64,000 bases of DNA from Planctomycetaceae bacterium (GTDB taxonomy: Bacteria > Planctomycetota > Phycisphaerae > UBA1845 > UTPLA1): NCBI GenBank assembly GCA_011525745.1, contig WYBU01000019.1, positions 54,890 through 118,889 of the forward strand. The letters run 5' to 3'. The notes beneath the pieces were generated by a model that worked only from the letters and a program-made list of their open reading frames with translations, was not told the DNA's origin and searched no databases. Both the position numbers and the translations under genes were made by a program. Positions 43,690 through 51,585 of this stretch are shown one piece after another (position 1 is the stretch's first letter; every line of letters starts with the position of its first letter).

Positions 43690-45873
43690 TCACCCCGCAT
43701 CCCGCTTCGGCCGCGACAACACGCGCAAACCGTTGAGCACCACGAGCAGCGTGCTTCCTTCGTGTCCTACCACGCTCAGAGACAGAATCGGCCGCTCCGC
43801 CAGCGCCACCCACGCCGCCAGCATCACGATCACGGCCAGCGCGAACGTGACGTTCTGAAGCATCACACGCCGCGCCGCACGCGCCAGCCGTACCAAACCC
43901 GGCAGCGCATCGACCCGGTCGTGCAATAGCACAAAGTCGGCCGCATCCAACGCCGTGTGCGAGCCGATCCCCCCCATCGCGATACCCACGTCCGCCCGCG
44001 CCAACGCCGGCGCATCGTTGACGCCGTCACCCACCATCACTACGCCCTCGCCGCTTCGGACGGCTTCGTCGATTCGCGCCAGCTTGTCTGCGGGCAGCAG
44101 CTCCGAGTGCTCGTCATCCAGGCCGAACCGCTCCGCCATCGCCCGCCCCACTGCCCGCCGATCCCCCGTCAGCAGCTCGATTCGGCGAATGCCGGCCCGC
44201 CGCAGCCCGGGAATGCATGACGCCGCCCCGGGCCGTTCCGTGTCGTCGAACCACAGCAGCCCCGACCGCTCGGCCGCCGCCAGCAGAACGGTCGTGCGAC
44301 CGTTGCTCGCTTCGTCGCCCAGCAGCGCGCCCAGCGCGGCGCGCTGGCTCTCGTTCAGCACTTCCGCCGCCCATTCGCACCGACCCAGCCGGATCTCGCG
44401 GTCGCCCATGCGGGCCGTCACTCCCATGCCGGCACGAATGCGAATATCCGCGGCGGCTTCGCGCGCGTCTTTCGACGCACGCTGCGCCGCATAGCCGTTT
44501 GCATGATCGCAGCCCTCGCGAATCGCCTCCGCCAGCGGATGCGTCCCATCACGTTCCAGTTCCGCCGCCAGCCGCAGCACCGCCGACGCATCCGTGCCGT
44601 CGAGCGACGCAACCCGCGCCAGCCGCGGCCGCCCGGTCGTCAGCGTGCCCGTCTTGTCGAAGAACATCCGCTGCGCCGTCGCCAGCCGCTCAAAGTACAC
44701 GCCCCCCTTGGCCACGATGCCCGACCGCGCCGCCGTCGCGATCGCCGCCAGAATCGGAACCGGCGTCGCCAGCACCAGCGCGCACGGCGACGCCACGATC
44801 AGCATGGCAATCGCGCGATACACCGCCGCGGTCCAGACCTCGCCGTAGCCGTAGCGCGCCACCAGCGTCATGACCAGCGCTGCGCACAGCACGATCGGGC
44901 CGTAGTGCCGCCCGATCCGATCGATGAGCGACTCCAGCCGCGTCTTCTGCCGCCGCGCGGACTGTACCAGCTCCGCCACCTTCGCCAACGTCGATTCCGC
45001 CGCCGGCCGCGTCACGCGCACGTGCAGCGCCGCCTCGCCGTTGAGCGAGCCGGCGTACACCGGGCTGCCCGGCGACTTCGACCGCGGCATGAATTCCCCC
45101 GTGATCATCGACTCATCGACGTGGCTGACGCCTTCGAACACGTCGCCGTCGCACGCCACGCGATCACCGGGCCGCACGATCAGCCGATCGCCCGCCCTGA
45201 CCTGCGGCAACGGCAACACAACCCGCCGGCCGTCGCGCTCCACCAGCGCCTCGGCCGGAAACTGCGTGCCCAGGAACTGCACCGCGCGCTCGGCGCGCCC
45301 CGTCGCCAGGTCCTCCAGCGCCGTCGACAGCACGAACAAGAACAGCAACAACGCGCCTTCGATCGGATGGCCGACGAACACCGCCAGCACCGCGCCGACG
45401 AGCATCATGAAGTGAATGCCGATGTCGCGCTGCCGCAGTGACTCCCACGCGCGGGCCACCGCATACGCGCCGCATGTGACGAGCGTCACGCTCATGGCCG
45501 CCAGGCTCAGCCGCGGTCGGACGTCGACGTGCTCGGCCCACCACGCAACGATCAGCGCCACGCCGCCGACCGCGGCGGCGACCAGAATATGATGCCGCAC
45601 GATCAGCCGTCGTACCGTTTCGCGCGAAAGCGGCCACATGGTCGTTGCGTCCGTCCGCGCAGCCGACGACGCCGCGCTGGACGCCAAGCACTCGGCTTCG
45701 CCCGGCGTCGTGTCCGCGACGTGCGCATCACTCGCTGCGACCCGATCATCGGTCGCGATAACCGTTGCCTGATCCGTACGGCCGTTCATAGGCTTAAACT
45801 CGACATCGCGGCCCGTCGTTTGACGCGCCGCCCGCCCTGCCGCATCATCGGTACATGTGGCGGACACATCCAA
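43690..45873 (-). CDS. P1B-4-type heavy-metal ATPase
   Basis: A protein of up to 727 residues. Catalytic motifs are the TGE loop (SMITGEFMP), the transport site ASPCALVLATP (~395), the phosphorylated Asp in FDKTGTLTTG (~440), the HP motif GTHPLAEAI, LLTGDRR and MVGDGVNDAPALARAD. The last membrane segment has VVGHEGSTLLVVLNGLR. SPC together with HEG(S/G)T is the P1B-4 signature (Co, Zn or Fe export, CtpD/CoaT-like). No N-terminal metal-binding domain with CxxC is present, which also fits P1B-4. The N-terminal ~80 residues are low-complexity, and the true start may be the ATG at 45789. Confidence 0.92.
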   Translation of the reverse strand: MDVSATCTDDAAGRAARQTTGRDVEFKPMNGRTDQATVIATDDRVAASDAHVADTTPGEAECLASSAASSAARTDATTMWPLSRETVRRLIVRHHILVAAAVGGVALIVAWWAEHVDVRPRLSLAAMSVTLVTCGAYAVARAWESLRQRDIGIHFMMLVGAVLAVFVGHPIEGALLLFLFVLSTALEDLATGRAERAVQFLGTQFPAEALVERDGRRVVLPLPQVRAGDRLIVRPGDRVACDGDVFEGVSHVDESMITGEFMPRSKSPGSPVYAGSLNGEAALHVRVTRPAAESTLAKVAELVQSARRQKTRLESLIDRIGRHYGPIVLCAALVMTLVARYGYGEVWTAAVYRAIAMLIVASPCALVLATPVPILAAIATAARSGIVAKGGVYFERLATAQRMFFDKTGTLTTGRPRLARVASLDGTDASAVLRLAAELERDGTHPLAEAIREGCDHANGYAAQRASKDAREAAADIRIRAGMGVTARMGDREIRLGRCEWAAEVLNESQRAALGALLGDEASNGRTTVLLAAAERSGLLWFDDTERPGAASCIPGLRRAGIRRIELLTGDRRAVGRAMAERFGLDDEHSELLPADKLARIDEAVRSGEGVVMVGDGVNDAPALARADVGIAMGGIGSHTALDAADFVLLHDRVDALPGLVRLARAARRVMLQNVTFALAVIVMLAAWVALAERPILSLSVVGHEGSTLLVVLNGLRVLSRPKRDAG

Positions 45874-45935
45874 ATCTAGCGTCTCGAAACCGTTGCGGCT
45901 GTGACTTCCCGTAAGTGGGACTGAGTCTCAGGAAC

Positions 45936-46259
45936 ATGAACCCACCACCGCCGGCCGGCCATCAACTGTTGACGCTGCTTGGCAGTCTGGCCATCTTCGC
46001 GCCCATGTTTCTGGGCGGCTGGATGCTGATCACCGCGCGGCGACGGATCGATGATGGCGCGCCCCACTGCGCGAAGTGCGCCTATAACCTCACCGACCTG
46101 ACCAGCGAGCGCTGCCCGGAATGCGGCATCGTGCTGTCACCCGAAAACCGGTGCATCGGCGAATACTCGGAAATGCGCTGGAGCCGGTTCGCCCTCGGCG
46201 CGGTGCTGCTGTTCGTACCGGCCATGCTGGCCATCGTGCGATTCATTCGAAGCGCTTGA
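45936..46259 (+). CDS. Small membrane protein with zinc ribbon
   Basis: A 107-residue protein with a membrane helix at each end (~10-30, ~85-103) and a ribbon in the middle: CAKCAYNLTDLTSERCPECG (two CxxC knuckles, ~46-65). This layout, in which CxxCxYxL is followed by CPECG, is common in planctomycetes. The role is unknown. The next gene has the same design and starts 7 bases later, so they are tandem paralogues. Confidence 0.75.
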   Translation: MNPPPPAGHQLLTLLGSLAIFAPMFLGGWMLITARRRIDDGAPHCAKCAYNLTDLTSERCPECGIVLSPENRCIGEYSEMRWSRFALGAVLLFVPAMLAIVRFIRSA

Positions 46260-46266
46260 AACGAAC

Positions 46267-46551
46267 ATGACCCAGGCCGTCACACTGATCGCATCCATCC
46301 TGGCATTCTGCGGCGGCGCTGCGCTGATGCTCACCGCGCTGCGGCCTCGTCCCGGCCTGCGCACTTATTGCGTCAAGTGCGGTTGCGATCTGACGGATGA
46401 CCCGATTCAGATTTGCCCGAAGTGCCGACGGCTGCTGTCCGACGAACTGCGCGTCACGTGCGCCCAATCCGCGATTCTCCCCGGCCGCTTCCTCATCGGC
46501 GGTTTCATCGTCGCCGCCGCCGCCTTCGCCGCGGTGTACGCGATCCAGTAG
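46267..46551 (+). CDS. Small membrane protein with zinc ribbon, paralogue of the preceding gene
   Basis: A 94-residue protein with helices at ~5-25 and ~73-92 and a ribbon between them: CVKCGCDLTDDPIQICPKCR (~35-54). It matches the gene at 45936 in order and spacing. No function can be stated. Confidence 0.72.
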   Translation: MTQAVTLIASILAFCGGAALMLTALRPRPGLRTYCVKCGCDLTDDPIQICPKCRRLLSDELRVTCAQSAILPGRFLIGGFIVAAAAFAAVYAIQ

Positions 46552-46654
46552 GGTCCGCTGTGCGTACCGATCCGTCACCCGCGACGGATGTTCCCCCGCC
46601 TAAACCAAAGCCGCGCACCATCGGCAAGCGGCCCGTTCCCTGTTCCCCATTCCC

Positions 46655-46725
46655 CCGTTTCGACGTATCGACTTTTTGACGTGTTGACGTGTGATTTCGA
46701 CTTTCAACTGTCGACTGTCGACTTT
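46655..46725. repeat. Short-period repeat (GTCGAAA family)
   Basis: Words of the type TCGACTTT, GACGTGTTGACGTG and GTCGACTGTCGACTTT follow one another. On the other strand they read AAAGTCGA. Similar runs are at ~49778-49807 and ~62680-62752. The 3' end of kdsB (46704) lies within this run, so the last codons of kdsB (STVDS) are made of the repeat. Confidence 0.75.
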
Positions 46726-47480
46726 CCCGCTCGGTACCTCGCCACAAACGCCTCATAGTCCTCCGGCGTATCGATCCCCGCCGATGGCCGCCTGCCGATC
46801 GCCACGAACACTTCGTGCCCGTGATACAACCAGCGAAGCTGCTCGAGCTTCTCGGTCTGCTCCAGTGCCGTCGGCTTCAGCCGCGACAGATCCAACAGCG
46901 ATTCGCGCCGAAAACCGTACAGCCCCAGGTGCAGCAGCCAGTCCGACGCCGGCGACGCCTGCCCGCCCCCTTCGCGCGGAAACGGAATCAGCGCCCGCGA
47001 GAAATACAGCGCGCGCCCGCAACCGTCGAGCACGACCTTGACGCAGTTCGGATCGCCCGGCGACCCCGGCCCACTGGCCCCGCGATCGGCCGGAAACGGA
47101 CACGCCACCGTGCCGATGTCGACTTCCGCGTTCGAGTCCATCAGTTCCACCAGCCGGTCGATGTTCTCGGGATCCATCTCCGGCTCGTCGCCCTGCACGT
47201 TCAATACGATCTCATCGCGCAGCGTCCCCGCCACTTCGGCGATGCGATCGGTGCCGCTGGCATGGTCCGCTCGCGTCATTATGGCTTCGCCCCCGAAGCC
47301 GCGCACCGCCTCGGCGATCCGCGTATCGTCCGTCGCCACGATGACGCGCGACACGCGCCTGGCCCGCGCGGCCTGCTCGACCACGTGCTGGATCATCGGC
47401 TTGCCCGTGCGATTGGCAAGCGGCTTGCCAGGAAATCGTACGGCGGCAAACCGCGCTGGGATGATGGCGACCGCGGACAT
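46704..47480 (-). CDS. kdsB: KdsB, CMP-Kdo synthetase
   Basis: A 258-residue enzyme that activates Kdo for lipopolysaccharide. Motifs are VAIIPARFAAVRFPGKPLAN (~4-23), RVIVATDDTRIAEAVRGFG, IMTRADHASGTDRIAEVA, VLNVQGDEPEMDPENID, CVKVVLD, YFSRALIPFPR, LLHLGLYGFRRESLL and EQTEKLEQLRWLYHGHEV. The presence of kdsB implies an outer membrane with Kdo-containing lipid. The end lies in a short repeat. It is divergent from the acyl-CoA dehydrogenase gene at 47559. Confidence 0.95.
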   Translation of the reverse strand: MSAVAIIPARFAAVRFPGKPLANRTGKPMIQHVVEQAARARRVSRVIVATDDTRIAEAVRGFGGEAIMTRADHASGTDRIAEVAGTLRDEIVLNVQGDEPEMDPENIDRLVELMDSNAEVDIGTVACPFPADRGASGPGSPGDPNCVKVVLDGCGRALYFSRALIPFPREGGGQASPASDWLLHLGLYGFRRESLLDLSRLKPTALEQTEKLEQLRWLYHGHEVFVAIGRRPSAGIDTPEDYEAFVARYRAGKSTVDS

Positions 47481-47558
47481 CGTTTTCGCTCCTGCCGGAC
47501 CCGTCCCGCGCAGTGTAGGCCGCAACGGTCGCGGTACAATAGCCCCACGAGGTGAATC

Positions 47559-48425
47559 ATGAACATCGACTCCATCGTCGTCATCGGCAGCGGAACCATG
47601 GGCCGCGGAATCGCACAAGTGGCCGCCACCTGCGGTCTCGACGTCTGGCTGCACGACGCCGTCGCAACGCAACTCGCCGGCGCCGCCGGCCAGATCGAAA
47701 AAGACCTCGGTCGCCTGGTCGAAAAGGGTAAGCTCACCGCCGATCAGGCTGCCGCCGCCCGCAAGCGCCTCACGATTGCCGAATCGCTCGACAGCGTCCC
47801 GTGGAAAAAGATCGGCCTGGCCATCGAGGCGATCTTCGAGGACTTCGACGCCAAGAAGGCCCTCTACGCCGCCCTCGAGCCGCGCCTGCCGGCCGACGCC
47901 ATCCTCGCCAGCAACACGTCGAGCATCAGCATCACCAAGCTGGCCGCCGCGACCCGCCGCGTGCCGCGCTTCATCGGCATGCACTTCTTCAACCCAGTGC
48001 CGGTCATGGCGCTGGTCGAGATCATCCGCGGCCTGAACACCGCCGACGAAACGAAACAGACGATCGAGGCCTTGGCGAAAAAAATGGGCAAGACCCCCCT
48101 GCACGTCAACGACATGCCCGGCTTCGTCAGCAACCGCGTGCTGATGCCGCTGATCAACGAGGCCGCCTTTTGCGTGATGGAGCACGTCGCGGACCCCGTC
48201 ACCATTGACCAGGTCATGCAACTCGGCTGCGCTCACACGATGGGCCCGCTGGCCACGGCCGATCTGATCGGCATCGACGTGTGTGTTCACATCATGGAAG
48301 TGCTGCAACGCGAGCTGGGCGATCCCAAGTTCCGCCCCTGCCCCCTGCTGCGCACGATGGTCCACGCCGGCCGACTAGGGCGAAAGAGCGGGCGAGGGTT
48401 CTTCGAGTATCCGGCGAAGAAATAG
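47559..48425 (+). CDS. 3-hydroxyacyl-CoA dehydrogenase (3-hydroxybutyryl-CoA type)
   Basis: A 288-residue NAD-dependent enzyme. The NAD site is VVIGSGTMGRGIAQVAATCG (~7-26). The catalytic His lies in FIGMHFFNPVPVMALVEII, and the Glu follows in the same block (about 20 residues after the NTSSISI motif). Other blocks are PGFVSNRVLMPLINEAAFCV and GPLATADLIGIDVCVHIMEV. The size is that of monofunctional Hbd/PaaH. It oxidises or forms 3-hydroxyacyl-CoA. No neighbouring beta-oxidation genes are seen. Confidence 0.93.
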   Translation: MNIDSIVVIGSGTMGRGIAQVAATCGLDVWLHDAVATQLAGAAGQIEKDLGRLVEKGKLTADQAAAARKRLTIAESLDSVPWKKIGLAIEAIFEDFDAKKALYAALEPRLPADAILASNTSSISITKLAAATRRVPRFIGMHFFNPVPVMALVEIIRGLNTADETKQTIEALAKKMGKTPLHVNDMPGFVSNRVLMPLINEAAFCVMEHVADPVTIDQVMQLGCAHTMGPLATADLIGIDVCVHIMEVLQRELGDPKFRPCPLLRTMVHAGRLGRKSGRGFFEYPAKK

Positions 48426-48640
48426 TCTGCTCTAAAGTACCGGCTTGTTCCGATCCTCCTGCGCCGCCTCCGCGGCGAACGGCCTCGTTCCAGCGGGCCG
48501 CATCTGAAACTCACCATGCGGCTACCCCCTTGCCGATACCTTCTGAGACGGAGCGGCAAAACAACGGGTGTTGCGTTAAGGCAACGCTCGCGGTTCTCGA
48601 ACGCCTGCGAGAGGACACCGTCGCCCGCCGGTAAACTATT

Positions 48641-49195
48641 ATGCCAACGAATCTTACAGCTCGTCGCAATCCGCGGACGCATCATGCAGGCAACGTGGCA
48701 TCCGCCTTGCCCGCCATCCCCGAAAGATCGCTACGGCCTCCAACCGCCGGTGATGCCAAGAACGCACCGCTCGACATGGACCCCGTCCCACTGCAACTTG
48801 TTGACCGCCGCGCCGACCGCCGGCTGGAAATCGATTTTCCCGTCGCGTTCCATTCCGCGCCGCACGTCGCCGCTCCGCCGCCCGCCGATTCGGCCACGGG
48901 CGAGAAGCCCGCACTGGCGAATCACGCGCGCGGCCTGGCGCGCAACGTCGCTCCGAGCGGCGTCTATTTCGAGACGGATGACGAGTCGTTGAAATCAGGT
49001 CAGACGATCGAGTTGGAAATGACGCTCCCGCCCGCGCCGGGCAGCTCGTCCTATTCAGTCCGCGCTTCGGCGCAGGCCGAGGTGCTGCGAGTCATGCGCT
49101 TGCCGACACTTTCGCCGCCGGGCAGCGCGCCGCGATTCGGCGTGGCGGCGCGGTTCCGCGAGCGCCTGCGGCTCAACTACCGCACGCCATTCTGA
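48641..49195 (+). CDS. PilZ-domain-like protein
   Basis: A protein of up to 184 residues. A PilZ-type domain starts at RRADRRLEIDFPVAF (~56-70; R...R..R motif of c-di-GMP binders) and runs through ARNVAPSGVYFETDDE (a (D/N)xSxxG-like turn with a changed first residue) to RFGVAARFRERLRL. It probably responds to c-di-GMP or is a degenerate relative. The first ~45 residues are unstructured, and the ATG at 48776 is a possible start. Its 3' end overlaps the convergent tat gene by 19 bases. Confidence 0.7.
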   Translation: MPTNLTARRNPRTHHAGNVASALPAIPERSLRPPTAGDAKNAPLDMDPVPLQLVDRRADRRLEIDFPVAFHSAPHVAAPPPADSATGEKPALANHARGLARNVAPSGVYFETDDESLKSGQTIELEMTLPPAPGSSSYSVRASAQAEVLRVMRLPTLSPPGSAPRFGVAARFRERLRLNYRTPF

Positions 49196-49512
49196 AACGC
49201 CGACGACGAATTGACGCTGCGACCGGCTGGCGGCTGGCCGGGCGTTTCGGACGAATCGGATCCCGAATGCGGCAGCGCCGACCGCGGCGCGTCAGCCCGC
49301 CGCTCGGGCAGCCGCGGCGGCGGCTCTTCCCGATTGAGGTCCGACTCCGTCTCCTTCAGCCCCTTCTTGAACTCGTTGATGCCGCGGCCCATCGAGCGCA
49401 TCACCTCCGGCAGGCGGCTGCCGAAGAGCAGCAGCAGCACCACGCCGATGACGATCACCTCGGTCGTGCCCAGCGGACCCAGCAGCGCGAGCAGAGCGGC
49501 GGTTTGCGACAT
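49177..49512 (-). CDS. TatA/TatB-type twin-arginine translocase component
   Basis: A 111-residue protein: one N-terminal membrane helix (LLGPLGTTEVIVIGVVLLLL, ~10-29), then the hinge FGSRLPEV and an amphipathic helix (MRSMGRGINEFKKGLKETES). The tail is Pro/Ser-rich. It forms or supports the channel for export of folded proteins. The ATG at 49512 is preferred, with AGGGAG nine bases before it; five more codons are open upstream. No tatC lies next to it. Confidence 0.88.
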   Translation of the reverse strand: MSQTAALLALLGPLGTTEVIVIGVVLLLLFGSRLPEVMRSMGRGINEFKKGLKETESDLNREEPPPRLPERRADAPRSALPHSGSDSSETPGQPPAGRSVNSSSAFQNGVR

Positions 49513-49852
49513 ACCGGTCTCCCTCATGGGTCCGTTCGCTTCGTGACAAACGATGCGCCCGGGACCACACATCGAGCGAGTCCTGAAACACGCCCCCTGC
49601 CGCCCGCCCAGCGGGCCAACCGGAAGGGGCATTTCTTGACCTGCATATAGTATAAGTCCCAACCCACCCCAGCGGCAGCCAATTCCGCGACTCAAGCCGG
49701 CGATCGTCGGCAAGCCCACCGGGGGCGATGCCGGCCGTCGTCGTCACCTCGCGGCTGAATCTCTCCTCCATGTCCGGCCATTTCGACTTTCTACTTTCGA
49801 CTTTCCCTTCCCATTTGCCCCCGCCCCCACTCCCGCCCTACAGTCCCGTCGA
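49513..49852. other. Intergenic region with a short GTCGAAA-type repeat
   Basis: Positions ~49778-49807 read TTTCGACTTTCTACTTTCGA, the same family as 46655-46725 and 62680-62752. An AT-rich patch (49640-49655, ATATAGTATAAG) sits upstream of the tat gene on the minus strand and may be part of its promoter. No gene is supported. Confidence 0.5.
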
Positions 49853-50701
49853 ATGACCTCCGACCGGATCAGAATCACGCTCCTCGACGGCGGCCGGCTC
49901 AGGCTCGACGGCGGCGCCATGTTCGGCATCATCCCCAAGGCCCTGTGGCAGCGGCTTGCCCCCGCCGACGAGGCCAACCGCATTCAGCTTACAACGACCT
50001 GCCTGCTGATCGAGTCCGCCGGCCGTCGCCTCCTGGTGGAAACGGGCATCGGCAACAAATACACCCCCAGGGACCGCGAGATCTTCGCCCTCTCGGAACA
50101 CTGGCTGCTCGATTCGCTTCTCGCGCGGGGCATCGATCCGGTTTCGATCGACACGGTCGTCCTGACGCACCTGCATTTCGACCACGCCGGCGGCGCGACG
50201 CGCATGGATGACACGCTCGGCAAGCCGGTCCCGACGTTCCCACGGGCCGAGTACGTTGTGCAGCGCGGCGAATGGGAAGACGCCATGAGCGGCTACTGCG
50301 TCATGTCGGCCACCTATCGCACCGAGAATCTGGCGCCGCTTGCCGAGTCCGGCCGGCTGAAGCTGGTGGAAGGCGACGGGGAGATTGCGCCGGGCGTCTG
50401 GCTGCGCGTGCTGCCCGGGCACACCCGCCATCAGCAGGGCGTGATCATTCGTGACGGCGCCCGGACGCTGATTCAACCCGCCGATCTGATGCCCACCGCC
50501 GCGCACGCCGGCGTGCGCTACAACATGTCCTACGACCTGCTGCCCTACGACAACATGAAGAACAAGCTGCGCCTGCTGAACGAAGCCGCCGGCGGCGGCT
50601 GGACGCTGCTGCTGGGTCAGGATGCGCAACACACGGCCTATTCGGTGAATCGCGAGGGCGAAGAGCGTTTTCGACTAGCGCCCGCGGAGCCGGTGGCGTG
50701 A
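49853..50701 (+). CDS. Metallo-beta-lactamase-fold hydrolase (lactonase-like)
   Basis: A 282-residue protein. The metal motif is VVLTHLHFDHAGGATR (HxHxDH, ~104-110). Later ligands are His in LPGHTRHQQGVI and Asp in IQPADLMPTAAH, with a last His in GQDAQHTAYS. The opening (ITLLDGGRLRLDGGAMFGII) and an ESAGRRLLVETGIGNK strand are those of N-acyl-homoserine-lactonase-like and related hydrolases. The natural substrate is not clear. Confidence 0.85.
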   Translation: MTSDRIRITLLDGGRLRLDGGAMFGIIPKALWQRLAPADEANRIQLTTTCLLIESAGRRLLVETGIGNKYTPRDREIFALSEHWLLDSLLARGIDPVSIDTVVLTHLHFDHAGGATRMDDTLGKPVPTFPRAEYVVQRGEWEDAMSGYCVMSATYRTENLAPLAESGRLKLVEGDGEIAPGVWLRVLPGHTRHQQGVIIRDGARTLIQPADLMPTAAHAGVRYNMSYDLLPYDNMKNKLRLLNEAAGGGWTLLLGQDAQHTAYSVNREGEERFRLAPAEPVA

Positions 50702-50812
50702 TTTCGGAACAATGCGGTCAGCATATCGCGCAGGACGCCGACAACACCGCGGCAAAGTCGCTTTGCGCCGTTTCTCCATCGCCGGCGCACTTTGCCCACT
50801 GAAAAACAAGAC

Positions 50813-50896
50813 TGCCGAAGGAGGGACTTGAACCCACACCCCCTTGCGGGGACCGGATTTTGAATCCGGCGCGTCTGCCAATTCCGCCACTTCGGC
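50813..50896 (-). tRNA. tRNA-Leu (anticodon CAA)
   Basis: The minus strand folds as a class II tRNA of 84 bases. The acceptor stem GCCGAAG/CTTCGGC closes it, with A as discriminator. The anticodon loop TTCAAAA sits on stem CCGGA/TCCGG. A variable arm (CCCCGCAAGGGG) and a T loop with GTTCAAGTC are present. CCA is not encoded. Confidence 0.97.
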
Positions 50897-50906
50897 GCGA
50901 GCGTCG

Positions 50907-50937
50907 ATTATAGACGTGCAAGCTCCGCGTTCGTCAA
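50907..50937 (-). promoter_or_regulatory. Promoter of tRNA-Leu
   Basis: On the minus strand, TTGACG (50937-50932) and a perfect TATAAT (50912-50907) lie upstream of the tRNA 5' end at 50896. The spacer is 19 bases, longer than ideal. The distance from the -10 to the tRNA is about 10 bases. Confidence 0.65.
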
Positions 50938-51005
50938 CGCTGCATTGAATTCGGATGGCCGGATATCCAACCCCGATCGGCGAGCGACGGGCGTCCGGAT
51001 CTCAT

Positions 51006-51452
51006 TCAATCCCCCGCCCCAATGTCAATTCCGAAGACGCTCACCACCAGGTTGTTCTCGGTCCGGCCGTGATGGTCGATGGCCGACAGCAGGTGCCGGA
51101 GGCGCAGCCGACAGTCTTCCCACCCGGCGGTGTTTCCGGGCTGCAACTGATTCAGCTCGGTGTACATCTCGTCGGCCATGCTCAGAATCTCGCGATGTTC
51201 CTCGCGCAAGTGATCGACTTCGCGCGACAGCGTCGGCCGGCGGGCCACGACGTGCGGCAGAAAATCCCCGGCTTCCTCCAGCGCAAGCTGCTTGTGCAGA
51301 TGAGCGCGAAAGTGCTCGAATGTCTTGCGGTACTCCGCCAGCCACGCGCCGTCGCCCATCGGTCGACCGACCCACTCACGCACGCGCCCGGCCAGGACTT
51401 TCAGCTTGGCGTATTCTTCCCGGAGTTGCTGCGAAATCTGGGCGTCCGTCAT
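51006..51452 (-). CDS. Hemerythrin-like (HHE) protein
   Basis: A 148-residue four-helix protein. Iron-ligand positions are visible as HFRAHLHKQLALEEAGDF (~60-77), DHLREEHREILSMADE (~92-107) and AIDHHGRTENNLV (~130-142). This matches the HHE domain, which binds a di-iron centre and senses or stores O2, NO or iron. ATG 51452 begins the domain; the ORF extends to 51656 without similarity. Confidence 0.82.
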   Translation of the reverse strand: MTDAQISQQLREEYAKLKVLAGRVREWVGRPMGDGAWLAEYRKTFEHFRAHLHKQLALEEAGDFLPHVVARRPTLSREVDHLREEHREILSMADEMYTELNQLQPGNTAGWEDCRLRLRHLLSAIDHHGRTENNLVVSVFGIDIGAGD

Positions 51453-51585
51453 ATTGCGTGCCTCCCGCCGTCGGATCGGCTGACCGGGGCCGACGGCGTT
51501 CCTTACGTTGACCTGTTGAATTCTAATGCCCGATCGCCTGCTTGGCGACGCGACGCAGCCCGCGCCGGAGCCGGGGGAACCGGCC

